This document shows, in pieces, positions 1-5,401 of a stretch of 5,547 nucleotides of DNA. The DNA comes from Acidobacteria bacterium UBA6911. Lineage in GTDB: Bacteria > Acidobacteriota > UBA6911. Under the pieces are notes generated by a model, which saw nothing but the letters and a program-made list of their open reading frames with translations, did not search any database and was not told where the DNA came from. The first letter of the stretch is position 1. Each line of letters starts with the position of its first letter. Made by a program: the position numbers and the translations under genes. The stretch lies in assembly GCA_002451015.1 (NCBI GenBank), contig DKBB01000017.1, positions 1-5,547 on the forward strand, read 5' to 3'.

Positions 1-80
1 GGTGTTACCCAAAAACCATGGGTGTCCATGTCTTCCAGGTTACAAAACAATGGGTGTTACCCAAAAACCATGGGTGTCCA
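1..80. repeat. Two exact copies of a 28-bp intergenic direct repeat
   Basis: Bases 1-28 and 53-80 are identical, giving a period of 52 with 24 bases of unrelated sequence between them. The first copy starts at the window edge, so the array may extend leftward. Inside the unit the motif TGGGTGT occurs at 19-25 and 71-77, and also at 51-57 just before copy 2. TGGGT-GTT-ACCCA (51-63) can fold as a 5-bp hairpin, and the unit contains the palindrome CCATGG. The position just past the fhs terminator is typical of intergenic REP-like or transposon-end repeats. Assignment to such a family is inference; no transposase is visible here. Confidence 0.75.
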
Positions 81-128
81 CGTTATTGATGGGTGGTGGT
101 TAGAGGAAGGATAAAGGAGGCAGAAAGG

Positions 129-156
129 AAAAACGCCGGGGCAGACCCCCGGCGTT
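129..156 (-). terminator. Intrinsic terminator of fhs
   Basis: Bases 132-141 (AACGCCGGGG) pair perfectly with 147-156 (CCCCGGCGTT) around a 5-base loop at 142-146. Read on the minus strand, the GC-rich 10-bp stem runs straight into TTTTT (133-129) and then CCTTTC. This is a standard Rho-independent terminator, lying about 60 bases beyond the fhs stop codon and oriented to end fhs transcription. Confidence 0.9.
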
Positions 157-213
157 AAATCATTCCACAAACATACAGCGGCATACGCTGCACGGGATAA
201 TCCCGGAGAAAGA

Positions 214-1980
214 TTAGAACAGTCCCGTAACCTTTCTGTTTTCGACATCCACATCGATTCTTCTGTATGCGGGGTCGGATGCCGTGCCCGGCATAAGGCT
301 GATGGCACCGGAAACAGGCACCACAAATCCGGCACCCTTGTAGGTCAGAATGTCGCGCACCGGCAGCGTCCAGCCCTTGGGTGCGCCCTTGAGGTTGGGA
401 TCGTGGGAAAGACTTAGATGCGTCTTGACCATGCAGGTTCCCAGCTTGGAAATGTCGGGATCCGATTCCATCCTCTTAAGCTTGCCTTGAGCTTCCGGAG
501 TGTAACTGACACCGTCGGCGCCGTACACTTCCTTCGCGATCTTCTCGATCCTCTTGCTGAGCGGCATATCCAGCTCATACAGAAATTTGAAATCGTTCGG
601 CTCGTCGCAGGCATCGACAACGGCATCGGTGAACTCGAGTGCTCCGTCTCCGCCCTTGAGCCAATGCTCCGAAACCGCGACTCTGGCACCGGCTGCCTCG
701 CAATTTTTCTTGATGACATCGATTTCGGCCTTGGTGTCCGTGTAGAAAGAGTTGATGCAGACAACAGGATTGATACCGGCTTTCTTGACGTTTTCAATAT
801 GCTTCATCAGGTTTTCGCAGCCCTTGTCGACCAGTTCCACATTCTCTTCCTTGTATACTGGATCCAGCGGCTTGCCCGGAGGTACGGGAGGCCCTCCGCC
901 ATGGCTCTTCAGCGCGCGCACTGTTGCGACTACAACGGCACAATGCGGTTTCAGTCCACTGTAGCGGCACTTCAGGTTCCAGAACTTCTCGAACCCGATA
1001 TCGGCGCCGAATCCGCTCTCTGTAATATGATAGTCGGCAAGCTTCAGGGCCAGCTTATCGGCAACTATGGAGGATTGTCCGATCGCGATATTGGCGAACG
1101 GACCGGCGTGAACGAATACCGGCTGTCCTTCCAGGCTCTGCATCAGGTTCGGGTTGATCGTGTTGAGCATCCAGGCCGTCATCGCTCCGTCCACCTCGAG
1201 GTCAGCCGTGGTGACGGGGTCGCCCTTCTTATTGTAGGCAACGACGATTTTACCGATTCTTTCACGCATATCTTTAAGACTGGACGCAACGGCGAGGATG
1301 GCCATCAGTTCGGAGCTGACCGCGATAGCGAATCCGGAAGACATCATGAATCCGTCCATCTTGCCGCCGATACCGATGTTGATGTTTCGCAGCGCCTGGG
1401 CGCAAAAGTCGATAATCCATTTCATTTCAACGTTTCTGTGATCGATATCCAACCGTTTCAGGTTCTTGGAGGCAAGGATGGCATCGTCATAGTTGTATTC
1501 ATGCTGCATTCTGGCCGAAAGGGCTACCATACAGAGGTTATGCGCATTGATGATGTCGTTGATGTCCCCGGTCAGCCCTAGCGAGAACGGGGTCAAAGGA
1601 ATGCACTGGGCAAGGCCGCCGCCTGCAGCGCTTCCTTTAATGTTCATGGTCGGACCTCCCGACGGCTGCCGGATCGCGGCGGAAACTTTCTTTCCTCTTT
1701 TACCCATACCCTCGACCAGGCCCATCGTCGTGGTGCTTTTGCCTTCGCCCAGGGGGGTCGGGGTAATAGCGGTTACGTCAATATACTTGCCGTTCGGTTT
1801 GTCCTTCAACCGGTCCAGTACGGCCGCAAAATCGACTTTGCCGTAATAATGCCCGTGTGGTATCAATTCTTCGTCTTTTATTCCCAGCTCATCAGCAAGT
1901 TGCTTGACGGTTTTCATGTTTTTTTCACATTCCATAGCAATCTGCCAATCAGCCAGTTTCGTTGGGTCCAGCGTAGCCAT
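214..1980 (-). CDS. fhs: Formate--tetrahydrofolate ligase (10-formyl-THF synthetase)
   Basis: This cytoplasmic enzyme joins formate to tetrahydrofolate with ATP, giving 10-formyl-THF. It is the entry step of the methyl branch of the Wood-Ljungdahl pathway and also supplies purine and formyl-Met synthesis. The 588-residue product carries the family P-loop [13 protein letters not shown] (about 73-85), then [19 protein letters not shown] (104-122), the glycine-rich signature region; LTGDINDI (136-143); [20 protein letters not shown] (222-241), the second family signature; [13 protein letters not shown] (321-333); and [13 protein letters not shown] (352-364). It is slightly longer than the usual roughly 555 residues but intact. 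The ATG at 1980 is fixed by GGAGGA at 1992-1987, seven bases or fewer upstream. It is transcribed leftward and followed by an intrinsic terminator, so it looks monocistronic at its 3' end. The KSTTT P-loop and RQPSGGP wording differ from the common clostridial form (GKTTTT, RQPSMGP) and recall sulfate-reducer homologues as I remember them. Confidence 0.97.
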   Translation of the reverse strand: MATLDPTKLADWQIAMECEKNMKTVKQLADELGIKDEELIPHGHYYGKVDFAAVLDRLKDKPNGKYIDVTAITPTPLGEGKSTTTMGLVEGMGKRGKKVSAAIRQPSGGPTMNIKGSAAGGGLAQCIPLTPFSLGLTGDINDIINAHNLCMVALSARMQHEYNYDDAILASKNLKRLDIDHRNVEMKWIIDFCAQALRNINIGIGGKMDGFMMSSGFAIAVSSELMAILAVASSLKDMRERIGKIVVAYNKKGDPVTTADLEVDGAMTAWMLNTINPNLMQSLEGQPVFVHAGPFANIAIGQSSIVADKLALKLADYHITESGFGADIGFEKFWNLKCRYSGLKPHCAVVVATVRALKSHGGGPPVPPGKPLDPVYKEENVELVDKGCENLMKHIENVKKAGINPVVCINSFYTDTKAEIDVIKKNCEAAGARVAVSEHWLKGGDGALEFTDAVVDACDEPNDFKFLYELDMPLSKRIEKIAKEVYGADGVSYTPEAQGKLKRMESDPDISKLGTCMVKTHLSLSHDPNLKGAPKGWTLPVRDILTYKGAGFVVPVSGAISLMPGTASDPAYRRIDVDVENRKVTGLF

Positions 1981-1986
1981 ATGCCA

Positions 1987-1992
1987 TCCTCC
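1987..1992 (-). promoter_or_regulatory. Ribosome binding site of fhs
   Basis: The minus strand reads GGAGGA, six bases before the ATG at 1980. This near-perfect Shine-Dalgarno at good spacing decides the start. An earlier out-of-frame ATG (1987-1985) overlaps the end of this motif and lacks its own site. Confidence 0.85.
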
Positions 1993-2012
1993 GTAAATGC
2001 CTATAATCTTTT

Positions 2013-2041
2013 ATCTGTATTTATTTATTTAAGATACAGAT
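2013..2041. promoter_or_regulatory. 8-bp inverted repeat, candidate operator
   Basis: ATCTGTAT (2013-2020) and ATACAGAT (2034-2041) are perfect inverted copies separated by 13 AT-rich bases. Their centres are 21 bp apart, about two helical turns, which is the geometry expected for a dimeric repressor or activator. The site brackets the candidate -10 box of fhs. It could alternatively form a weak hairpin in the fhs leader if transcription starts further upstream. No regulator gene is visible in the window. Confidence 0.4.
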
Positions 2042-2055
2042 TTTTGACTCGACAA
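2027..2055 (-). promoter_or_regulatory. Candidate sigma-70 promoter of fhs
   Basis: On the minus strand TTGTCG (2055-2050, 4 of 6 to TTGACA) is followed after exactly 17 bases by TTAAAT (2032-2027, 4 of 6 to TATAAT). Transcription would begin near 2020, leaving a leader of about 40 bases before fhs. The match is only moderate and the region is very AT-rich, so other -10 boxes (for example GATTAT near 2007-2002) are possible. The TCGA array and an inverted repeat both overlap this promoter. Confidence 0.35.
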
Positions 2056-2084
2056 TGTTTCGAGCTGTCTCGATGAAATTTCGA
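2049..2084. promoter_or_regulatory. Four TCGA boxes in helical phase
   Basis: TCGA begins at 2049, 2060, 2070 and 2081, with spacings of 11, 10 and 11 bp, so all four palindromic boxes face the same side of the helix. Three are preceded by T or TT and followed by A/T-rich spacers. The array lies at and just upstream of the candidate -35 of fhs and about 210-245 bp upstream of the sigma-54 promoter for the lipoprotein. It looks like a multi-site binding region for a regulator, but identity and target gene are unknown. Confidence 0.4.
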
Positions 2085-2210
2085 TAGAAATCAATCTTCA
2101 GATTTCAATCCATTAATAATAAATACTGCTCCAGCCAACCGTACAATTATAAAGAAAAATCGGGGAATGTCCATTTTTCACCCAAAGAAAATCACTGTTT
2201 TGAGTAGAAT

Positions 2211-2221
2211 TTACCGGGTAA
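2211..2221. promoter_or_regulatory. Palindrome, possible upstream activator site
   Basis: TTACC-G-GGTAA is an 11-base palindrome with 5-bp arms. It is centred about 100 bp upstream of the start predicted from the sigma-54 promoter at 2294-2309. NtrC-type enhancer-binding proteins usually bind 80-150 bp upstream, so distance and symmetry fit. A palindrome this short can occur by chance and no activator gene is in view. Confidence 0.25.
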
Positions 2222-2293
2222 GAATTCCCTGTAAACACCCCCGCAAATTAGGTACACTGCTAGATATATTGAATAAAGAGGGTGCAGGGCAGC

Positions 2294-2309
2294 TGGAATG
2301 CCAATTGCT
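2294..2309 (+). promoter_or_regulatory. Sigma-54 (RpoN) promoter of the lipoprotein gene
   Basis: The sequence TGGAATG-CCAA-TTGCT matches the RpoN consensus TGGCACG-N4-TTGCW at 10 of 12 informative positions. It has the invariant GG (2295-2296) and GC (2307-2308) exactly 10 bases apart. Transcription would start near 2320, giving a leader of about 105 bases that contains the 2338-2392 hairpin. RpoN promoters need an ATP-dependent enhancer-binding protein, so the downstream lipoprotein is likely switched on by a specific signal. Confidence 0.6.
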
Positions 2310-2337
2310 TTTAAATCGGCTGAAAAATACGGTGTAA

Positions 2338-2392
2338 AAGCATCCTCTTGGGAAATATATTGTGAAGGATTTCATCAACCAAAAGGATGCTT
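2338..2392 (+). promoter_or_regulatory. Structured 5' leader hairpin before the lipoprotein gene
   Basis: Bases 2338-2346 (AAGCATCCT) pair with 2384-2392 (AGGATGCTT). After one mismatch TTGG (2348-2351) pairs with CCAA (2379-2382). An 8-base bulge follows, then an inner stem TTG-TGAA (2360-2366) pairs with TTCA-T-CAA (2371-2378) around the loop GGAT. It sits between the predicted sigma-54 start (about 2320) and the Shine-Dalgarno (2412-2417). No T-run follows, so it is not an intrinsic terminator. It may protect the mRNA 5' end or control translation. The 5' arm contains CCTC (2344-2347), which could pair with GAGG of the Shine-Dalgarno if the hairpin opened; that switch is speculation. No known riboswitch class was recognised. 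Confidence 0.45.
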
Positions 2393-2411
2393 CTCGGACA
2401 GCCGTATCAAT

Positions 2412-2417
2412 GGAGGT
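2412..2417 (+). promoter_or_regulatory. Ribosome binding site of the DUF4382 lipoprotein gene
   Basis: GGAGGT lies eight bases before the ATG at 2426 and fixes that start. Confidence 0.85.
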
Positions 2418-2425
2418 ACTGAAAG

Positions 2426-3646
2426 ATGATACGACATAGAAACAGCCTTGCTTTTACCTGCGTCCTTATCCTAATGACGCTATCGCTCATGTCCTGCACC
2501 AGTGGCGGCACCAACGGTGCCAATACGGGAGGAACTGCCACAGGAACACTGGCACTGAGTCTGATGGACAATCCGAGTCCGTATCAGGCCATTTACGTCA
2601 CCATTAACGAAGTAAGAGTGCATCACGATGTCGACGGCTGGGAAACGCTGTCCAACCTTGATTTGAACCTGCCGCAAACCATAAATCTTCTGCAACTGGT
2701 CAACGGCACCATGGCATACCTGGGTTCCACGGAACTGGCCGCGGGCCATTATTCTCAAATGCGGCTCATTCTAGAGGATAACGAGCAAACGCCTCAAACG
2801 GCAGATCTGAACATTCTGGGAAACCCGCACCCGTACTTCAATTATCTGATCGATCCCGATGACGAGGAAATACCTCTCAAGATCCCCAGCGGAGGAAATA
2901 CCGGTATCAAACTCGTGAAAGGTTTTGATATCAAAGCCGAACGCGCCACGGAACTGGTTCTGGACTTCGACGCGCTCAAATCGGTAGTACAGGCCGGCAA
3001 AAGCGGAAAATGGATCCTGAAACCGACCATCAAAGTTGTCGAAACCGTTACTAACTCCGTAGCCGGGAAAGTAATCGATGCGGCTGAGGGCCAGGGGCTT
3101 GAAGGCGCCATGGTCAGTGCACAGAAAAATGATGGGGCACCGGAATTTTCTAGTGAAGTGGACCAGGTTACTGTAGAAGCCGGAACGGAAAGCGATGCAC
3201 AAGGCGACTACTTTATCTACCTGCCGCTGCTCGCGCCTGCCGAAGATCCCTACAGGATTGTCGCCACAAAGGCGGGCTATGAGACCGCCTGCCAGCAGCT
3301 TCCCTCAAATGAAACCATGGCATATACGGCTGATTTCGGATTAACCGCATTGACTGGGGAAGAAATCGGGATCCTGTTCGTTTCGGTCAAGGGCCTTACT
3401 AACGAGAGCGATTCGGCTCTTTTCAGCATCCGGCAGATTCATTCCGATTGCGGTGTTATAGAAGTCGGATCACGCAGTGTTGCCAACACAACGGATGAAC
3501 AGAACCCGATATATTCCTCAGCTATCACATTACCCGCAGGAGTCTATCAAATAGTTATATCTGCAGAAGGACAGGTGACACACTTTGATCCTCTGGTAGA
3601 TATCACAGGCGGCCAAGAACTCAAGTATGATGCCGCTTTCGAATAG
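2426..3646 (+). CDS. DUF4382 lipoprotein with carboxypeptidase-regulatory-like domain
   Basis: This is a predicted envelope lipoprotein of 406 residues and unknown function. Residues 1-23 form a basic-then-hydrophobic signal peptide ending LSLMSC, so Cys24 would be lipidated. The +2 residue is Thr rather than Asp, which by the enteric Lol rule favours the outer membrane. A low-complexity Gly/Thr/Ser linker (25-40) follows. Residues 39-205 match the DUF4382 pattern: GTLALSLMDNPSPYQAIYVT near the start, VRVH and GW at 64-72, LLQLVNG at 88-94, LAAGHYSQMRL at 104-114, LDFDALKSVV at 179-188 and WILKPTIKV at 196-204. Residues 211-308 (SVAGKVIDAAEGQGLEGAMV, then DAQGDYFIYLP and ATKAGYE) resemble a CarboxypepD_reg-like beta-sandwich. 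Residues 313-406 look like a further beta-rich domain (LPAGVYQIVIS). No catalytic motif is seen, so an adhesive or structural surface role is inferred. The start is fixed by GGAGGT eight bases upstream. A sigma-54 promoter and a leader hairpin precede it. Confidence 0.88.
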   Translation: MIRHRNSLAFTCVLILMTLSLMSCTSGGTNGANTGGTATGTLALSLMDNPSPYQAIYVTINEVRVHHDVDGWETLSNLDLNLPQTINLLQLVNGTMAYLGSTELAAGHYSQMRLILEDNEQTPQTADLNILGNPHPYFNYLIDPDDEEIPLKIPSGGNTGIKLVKGFDIKAERATELVLDFDALKSVVQAGKSGKWILKPTIKVVETVTNSVAGKVIDAAEGQGLEGAMVSAQKNDGAPEFSSEVDQVTVEAGTESDAQGDYFIYLPLLAPAEDPYRIVATKAGYETACQQLPSNETMAYTADFGLTALTGEEIGILFVSVKGLTNESDSALFSIRQIHSDCGVIEVGSRSVANTTDEQNPIYSSAITLPAGVYQIVISAEGQVTHFDPLVDITGGQELKYDAAFE

Positions 3647-3672
3647 AAAGTACATTGAAAACATTATCTTTT

Positions 3673-3744
3673 GTATCCCGGCCGGTTTTGTAGGATTGCG
3701 TACAATCGTACGGAACAGGCTGGGATATCCTTTCTCATTTTTTT
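3673..3744 (+). terminator. Long stem-loop and T-run ending the lipoprotein gene
   Basis: Bases 3673-3698 fold back onto 3703-3728 in one almost continuous stem, with TATCCC (3674-3679) pairing GGGATA (3722-3727), GCC with GGC, and GATTG (3694-3698) with CAATC (3703-3707) around the loop CGTA. There are two mismatches and several G-U pairs. The stem is followed by TCCTTTCTCA and then seven T (3738-3744). Lying 26 bases after the stop codon, it probably ends the transcript and protects its 3' end. The T-run begins ten bases from the stem, further than usual, so it may be a weak terminator or a processed 3' structure. Confidence 0.65.
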
Positions 3745-3859
3745 AGCATTAATTTCATTCCGCCGATGGGACGGGAGATTTACAATAGCTTCACGTCTCA
3801 CACTGTAATTATTCCAGTCAGTTTGAACCAGATGAGGAATTAGAGGAAAACTTGAAACA

Positions 3860-3875
3860 TTAACCCCTCGGTTAA
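3860..3875 (-). terminator. Small hairpin, possible terminator of the minus-strand gene
   Basis: TTAACC (3860-3865) and GGTTAA (3870-3875) pair perfectly around CCTC. On the minus strand the hairpin lies 13 bases after the TAA at 3889-3891 and is followed by TGTTTCAAGTTTTCC, a loose T-rich tail. The stem is AU-rich and only 6 bp, so termination would be inefficient. It is also nearly symmetrical and could serve either strand. The rest of 3745-3888 shows no gene. Confidence 0.25.
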
Positions 3876-3888
3876 AGACATTTTCCGA

Positions 3889-4554
3889 TTATGTACTTTT
3901 CTTTTTCGCTGCGTGACGGGGAGCTACTTTTTCCTTACCTGCAGATGCACTCTTCATAAGACCTACGCGCTTCATCCGCCGCAGCCCTGGCGGTTATCGC
4001 TGCTCTGGCGGCTTCATAAGCTGCCGTTACCGCTACGTCTGCAACTGTCATGGCGTCACCCGCCCGCTCCGTAGCTTCCGCGGCATCTTTTTCTTCACGT
4101 TTCCTATTCCTTGATGTACTGCTTTGAGAAGACGGGTAACTGTTCCGGGAATATTTCGGCACAATCAGGCGGAGCAAAATTTCCGCGCTTTTCCAAACGA
4201 CATGGTAACTTTTTTATTCAGCCTCTGCGCTTCCAGCGTTTTCTTGTCTGCCAGGTTCTGGAAATACTCTGCTCTCTTTTTGGCCATATCCGCTTTTGAA
4301 CGGGTTGCCGTTGCCGTTTCTTCGAGAATCGCAGCCCTGGATTGCAGCAACACTGCCTCCTGACATAATACATTGCAAGGAAAGGGCAGTTTTGCACACG
4401 GACTCACCACCACACACACCCGTTTAGCCATACCCGGAAAGGTGTTGTCCGGACTCCTGGGCAATGCGGCAAAAAGCGAATCCGGCGCGTACAAAGCGAT
4501 AGTTGCAATAAAAATACCTATTGCAGGTTTGAGGTGAATTCCCGGTTTCGGCAT
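3889..4554 (-). pseudogene. Broken gene for an exported alanine-rich coiled-coil protein
   Basis: I read one gene of about 220 codons on the minus strand split among frames. The first part (ATG at 4554, open to 4165) has a signal peptide: MPKPG, a hydrophobic stretch about IGIFIATIALY, and a plausible cut after SLFA. A charged helical segment follows (QSRAAILEET, then KADMAKKRAEYFQNLADKK). The last part of that frame ends at TGA (4165-4167). A second frame carries APPDCAEIFPEQLP and FSKQYIKE (4176 down to 4107). A third, open from 4177 to 3935, carries EEKDAAEATERAGDAM and TAAYEAARAAITARAAADEA. A fourth stretch returns to the first frame and ends GKEKVAPRHAAKKKST at TAA 3889-3891. Every switch has the same sense, one extra base, with likely sites near the T4 run at 4176-4179, near 4104-4112 and between 3938 and 3990. 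There is no Shine-Dalgarno before 4554 or before the alternative TTG at 4587. Decay or sequencing errors would both explain this. The function is not recognised; Lpp-like or lipoprotein-repeat coiled-coil proteins are only loosely similar. Confidence 0.5.
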
Positions 4555-4634
4555 TTGGACTGAAGGGAACACCGGATCCTCTCTCAAAAAACACTCGAAA
4601 TGTCTTATAAAATTTTAACTATTTATATTCCATA

Positions 4635-4664
4635 TTGACGTAAATGATGTATTTATAATATCAA
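4635..4664 (+). promoter_or_regulatory. Candidate sigma-70 promoter of the RsbW-like gene
   Basis: TTGACG (4635-4640, 5 of 6) is followed after 18 bases by TATCAA (4659-4664, 4 of 6). A perfect TATAAT hexamer lies at 4654-4659 but only 13 bases from that -35, so it would have to act without it. The start would fall near 4671, about 40 bases before the gene. The whole 4588-4690 spacer is AT-rich, so confidence is limited. Confidence 0.35.
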
Positions 4665-4669
4665 ATTAC

Positions 4670-4682
4670 AGATTCTGAATCT
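4670..4682. promoter_or_regulatory. 13-bp perfect palindrome at the predicted start site
   Basis: AGATTC-T-GAATCT is an exact inverted repeat with 6-bp arms around one base. It lies at the transcription start predicted from the 4635-4664 promoter and about 28 bases before the RsbW-like gene, where a repressor would block transcription. It may equally be chance; the arms are too short for a stable RNA hairpin. Confidence 0.3.
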
Positions 4683-4710
4683 TCAATTGTTCGCGCCAGG
4701 GAAAGCCGAA

Positions 4711-5172
4711 ATGCCGAGAAAACCGGTTGTGAGTTGCGAGTTCTATACAAAGGACCTTCTGGTAAGGCTTGATACGACCATACCGGGAGATACACACGCC
4801 GTTCAGCCTCTCGTCCGCAAAGTAATGACCGTAGTCAACGAAATGGGATGCGCTGTCGGACGGGAGTTTGAGATAGAGCAGTCAATGGCCGAAGCTCTGA
4901 ATAACGCAATTGAACACGGGACGAAATTCGATTCCTCCAAGCGGGTGCAGTGCTGCGTCGCGTGCGACCACAGCCGCGGCATACTCATTGTTGTTCGCGA
5001 TCCCGGTCCCGGATTTGATCCCGCATCCATTCCCAGCCCCATTACGGGCAGCAACATATTTTCCGAAGGCGGCCGTGGAATTTACCTGATAAACCAGTTA
5101 ATGGATGAGGTCCGTTTTGAAAAGGGGGGCACAGAGATACACATGCGCATGAACCCGCTGGATAACCGCTGA
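4711..5172 (+). CDS. RsbW/SpoIIAB-like anti-sigma factor serine kinase
   Basis: This is a small cytoplasmic GHKL-ATPase of 153 residues, the usual size for RsbW-type regulators. In the family these bind a sigma factor or other target and phosphorylate an STAS anti-anti-sigma partner, with a PP2C phosphatase reversing the step. The ATP site is complete: N-box EALNNAIEHG (61-70) with the Mg-binding Asn, G1 box VRDPGPGFD (95-103) with the adenine-binding Asp97, and G2 box EGGRGIYLINQL (119-130). The N-terminal part (LLVRLDTTIPGDTHAVQPLV) fits the HATPase_c_2 fold opening. I chose ATG 4711 because AGGGA (4698-4702) lies eight bases upstream. An in-frame TTG at 4687 would add eight residues but has no such site. 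No STAS, PP2C or sigma gene is adjacent, so it is an orphan here. Many Desulfobacterota carry such orphan kinases, and the target cannot be named. Confidence 0.88.
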   Translation: MPRKPVVSCEFYTKDLLVRLDTTIPGDTHAVQPLVRKVMTVVNEMGCAVGREFEIEQSMAEALNNAIEHGTKFDSSKRVQCCVACDHSRGILIVVRDPGPGFDPASIPSPITGSNIFSEGGRGIYLINQLMDEVRFEKGGTEIHMRMNPLDNR

Positions 5173-5194
5173 GGCTTGGCACACTGAAGCCTTA
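5170..5194. terminator. Inverted repeat after the RsbW-like gene
   Basis: TGAGGCTT (5170-5177) pairs with AAGCCTTA (5187-5194), eight pairs including one G-T, around a nine-base loop. It begins at the stop codon of the plus-strand gene and also contains the TAA of the short minus-strand frame (5192-5194), which suits a shared structure between convergent frames. Neither side has a T-run, so it is at best a weak or Rho-independent-like pause. Confidence 0.25.
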
Positions 5195-5401
5195 CCGTTT
5201 AAACCTTTCCTCAATTCTTCCATACCGACCCAGGATCTTCTGTTCGCGGATTGAATAGATCTCTTTAGCCCAAGTTTCTGATAGAATCTCCGCAGCGGCG
5301 GCGCATTCAAGCGTATCTGCCCTGCCTCGAAACCAACTCTGATCGGGAATACGGAGGATCCCAAGATTAATGGGAGGTTCAGTCCGAATGACAGTCAACA
5401 A
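5192..5401 (-). pseudogene. Short unrecognised minus-strand frame, possible gene remnant
   Basis: The minus strand is open from 5413 to TAA at 5192-5194. Its translation reads like a real protein C-terminus: GILRIPDQSWFRGRADTLE, then CAAAAEILSETWAKEI and ILGRYGRIEERFKR. It is rich in charged and aromatic residues with no low complexity. There is no ATG; the only starts are TTG at 5401 and 5398, with poor Shine-Dalgarno support (GGCAGAG). The 5' end overlaps the ferredoxin start on the other strand by about 14 bases. It could be the tail of a gene whose front was lost, a small real protein of about 69 residues, or a chance frame. I do not recognise the family. Confidence 0.3.

Noticed and set aside
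1..80. CRISPR array
   Set aside because: Only two repeat copies with a 24-base gap, shorter than usual spacers, no third copy after 80, and the unit has internal repeated motifs typical of REP-like elements. A leftward extension cannot be excluded.
57..335. Minus-strand 92-codon frame
   Set aside because: It runs through the 3' end of fhs, the terminator and the repeats, and has cysteine/proline-rich composition without a domain.
418..1581. Plus-strand open frame of 387 codons
   Set aside because: It lies wholly antisense to fhs, which is conserved throughout. The long frame is a by-product of fhs codon usage and its translation shows no domain.
4165..4179. Programmed -1 frameshift at AAATTTTG
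   Set aside because: In the reading frame the bases are G-AAA-TTT, not an X-XXY-YYZ heptamer, and further frame breaks downstream argue for decay or sequence error.
4111..4363. Two overlapping plus-strand frames of 62 and 79 codons
   Set aside because: They are antisense to the signal-peptide and coiled-coil segments on the minus strand and lack Shine-Dalgarno sites.
5176..5191. Sigma-54 promoter before the ferredoxin (TTGGCAC at 5176-5182)
   Set aside because: The -24 element is perfect, but the expected GC twelve bases on is CC; the nearest GC is one base too close, and RpoN promoters tolerate little change in spacing.
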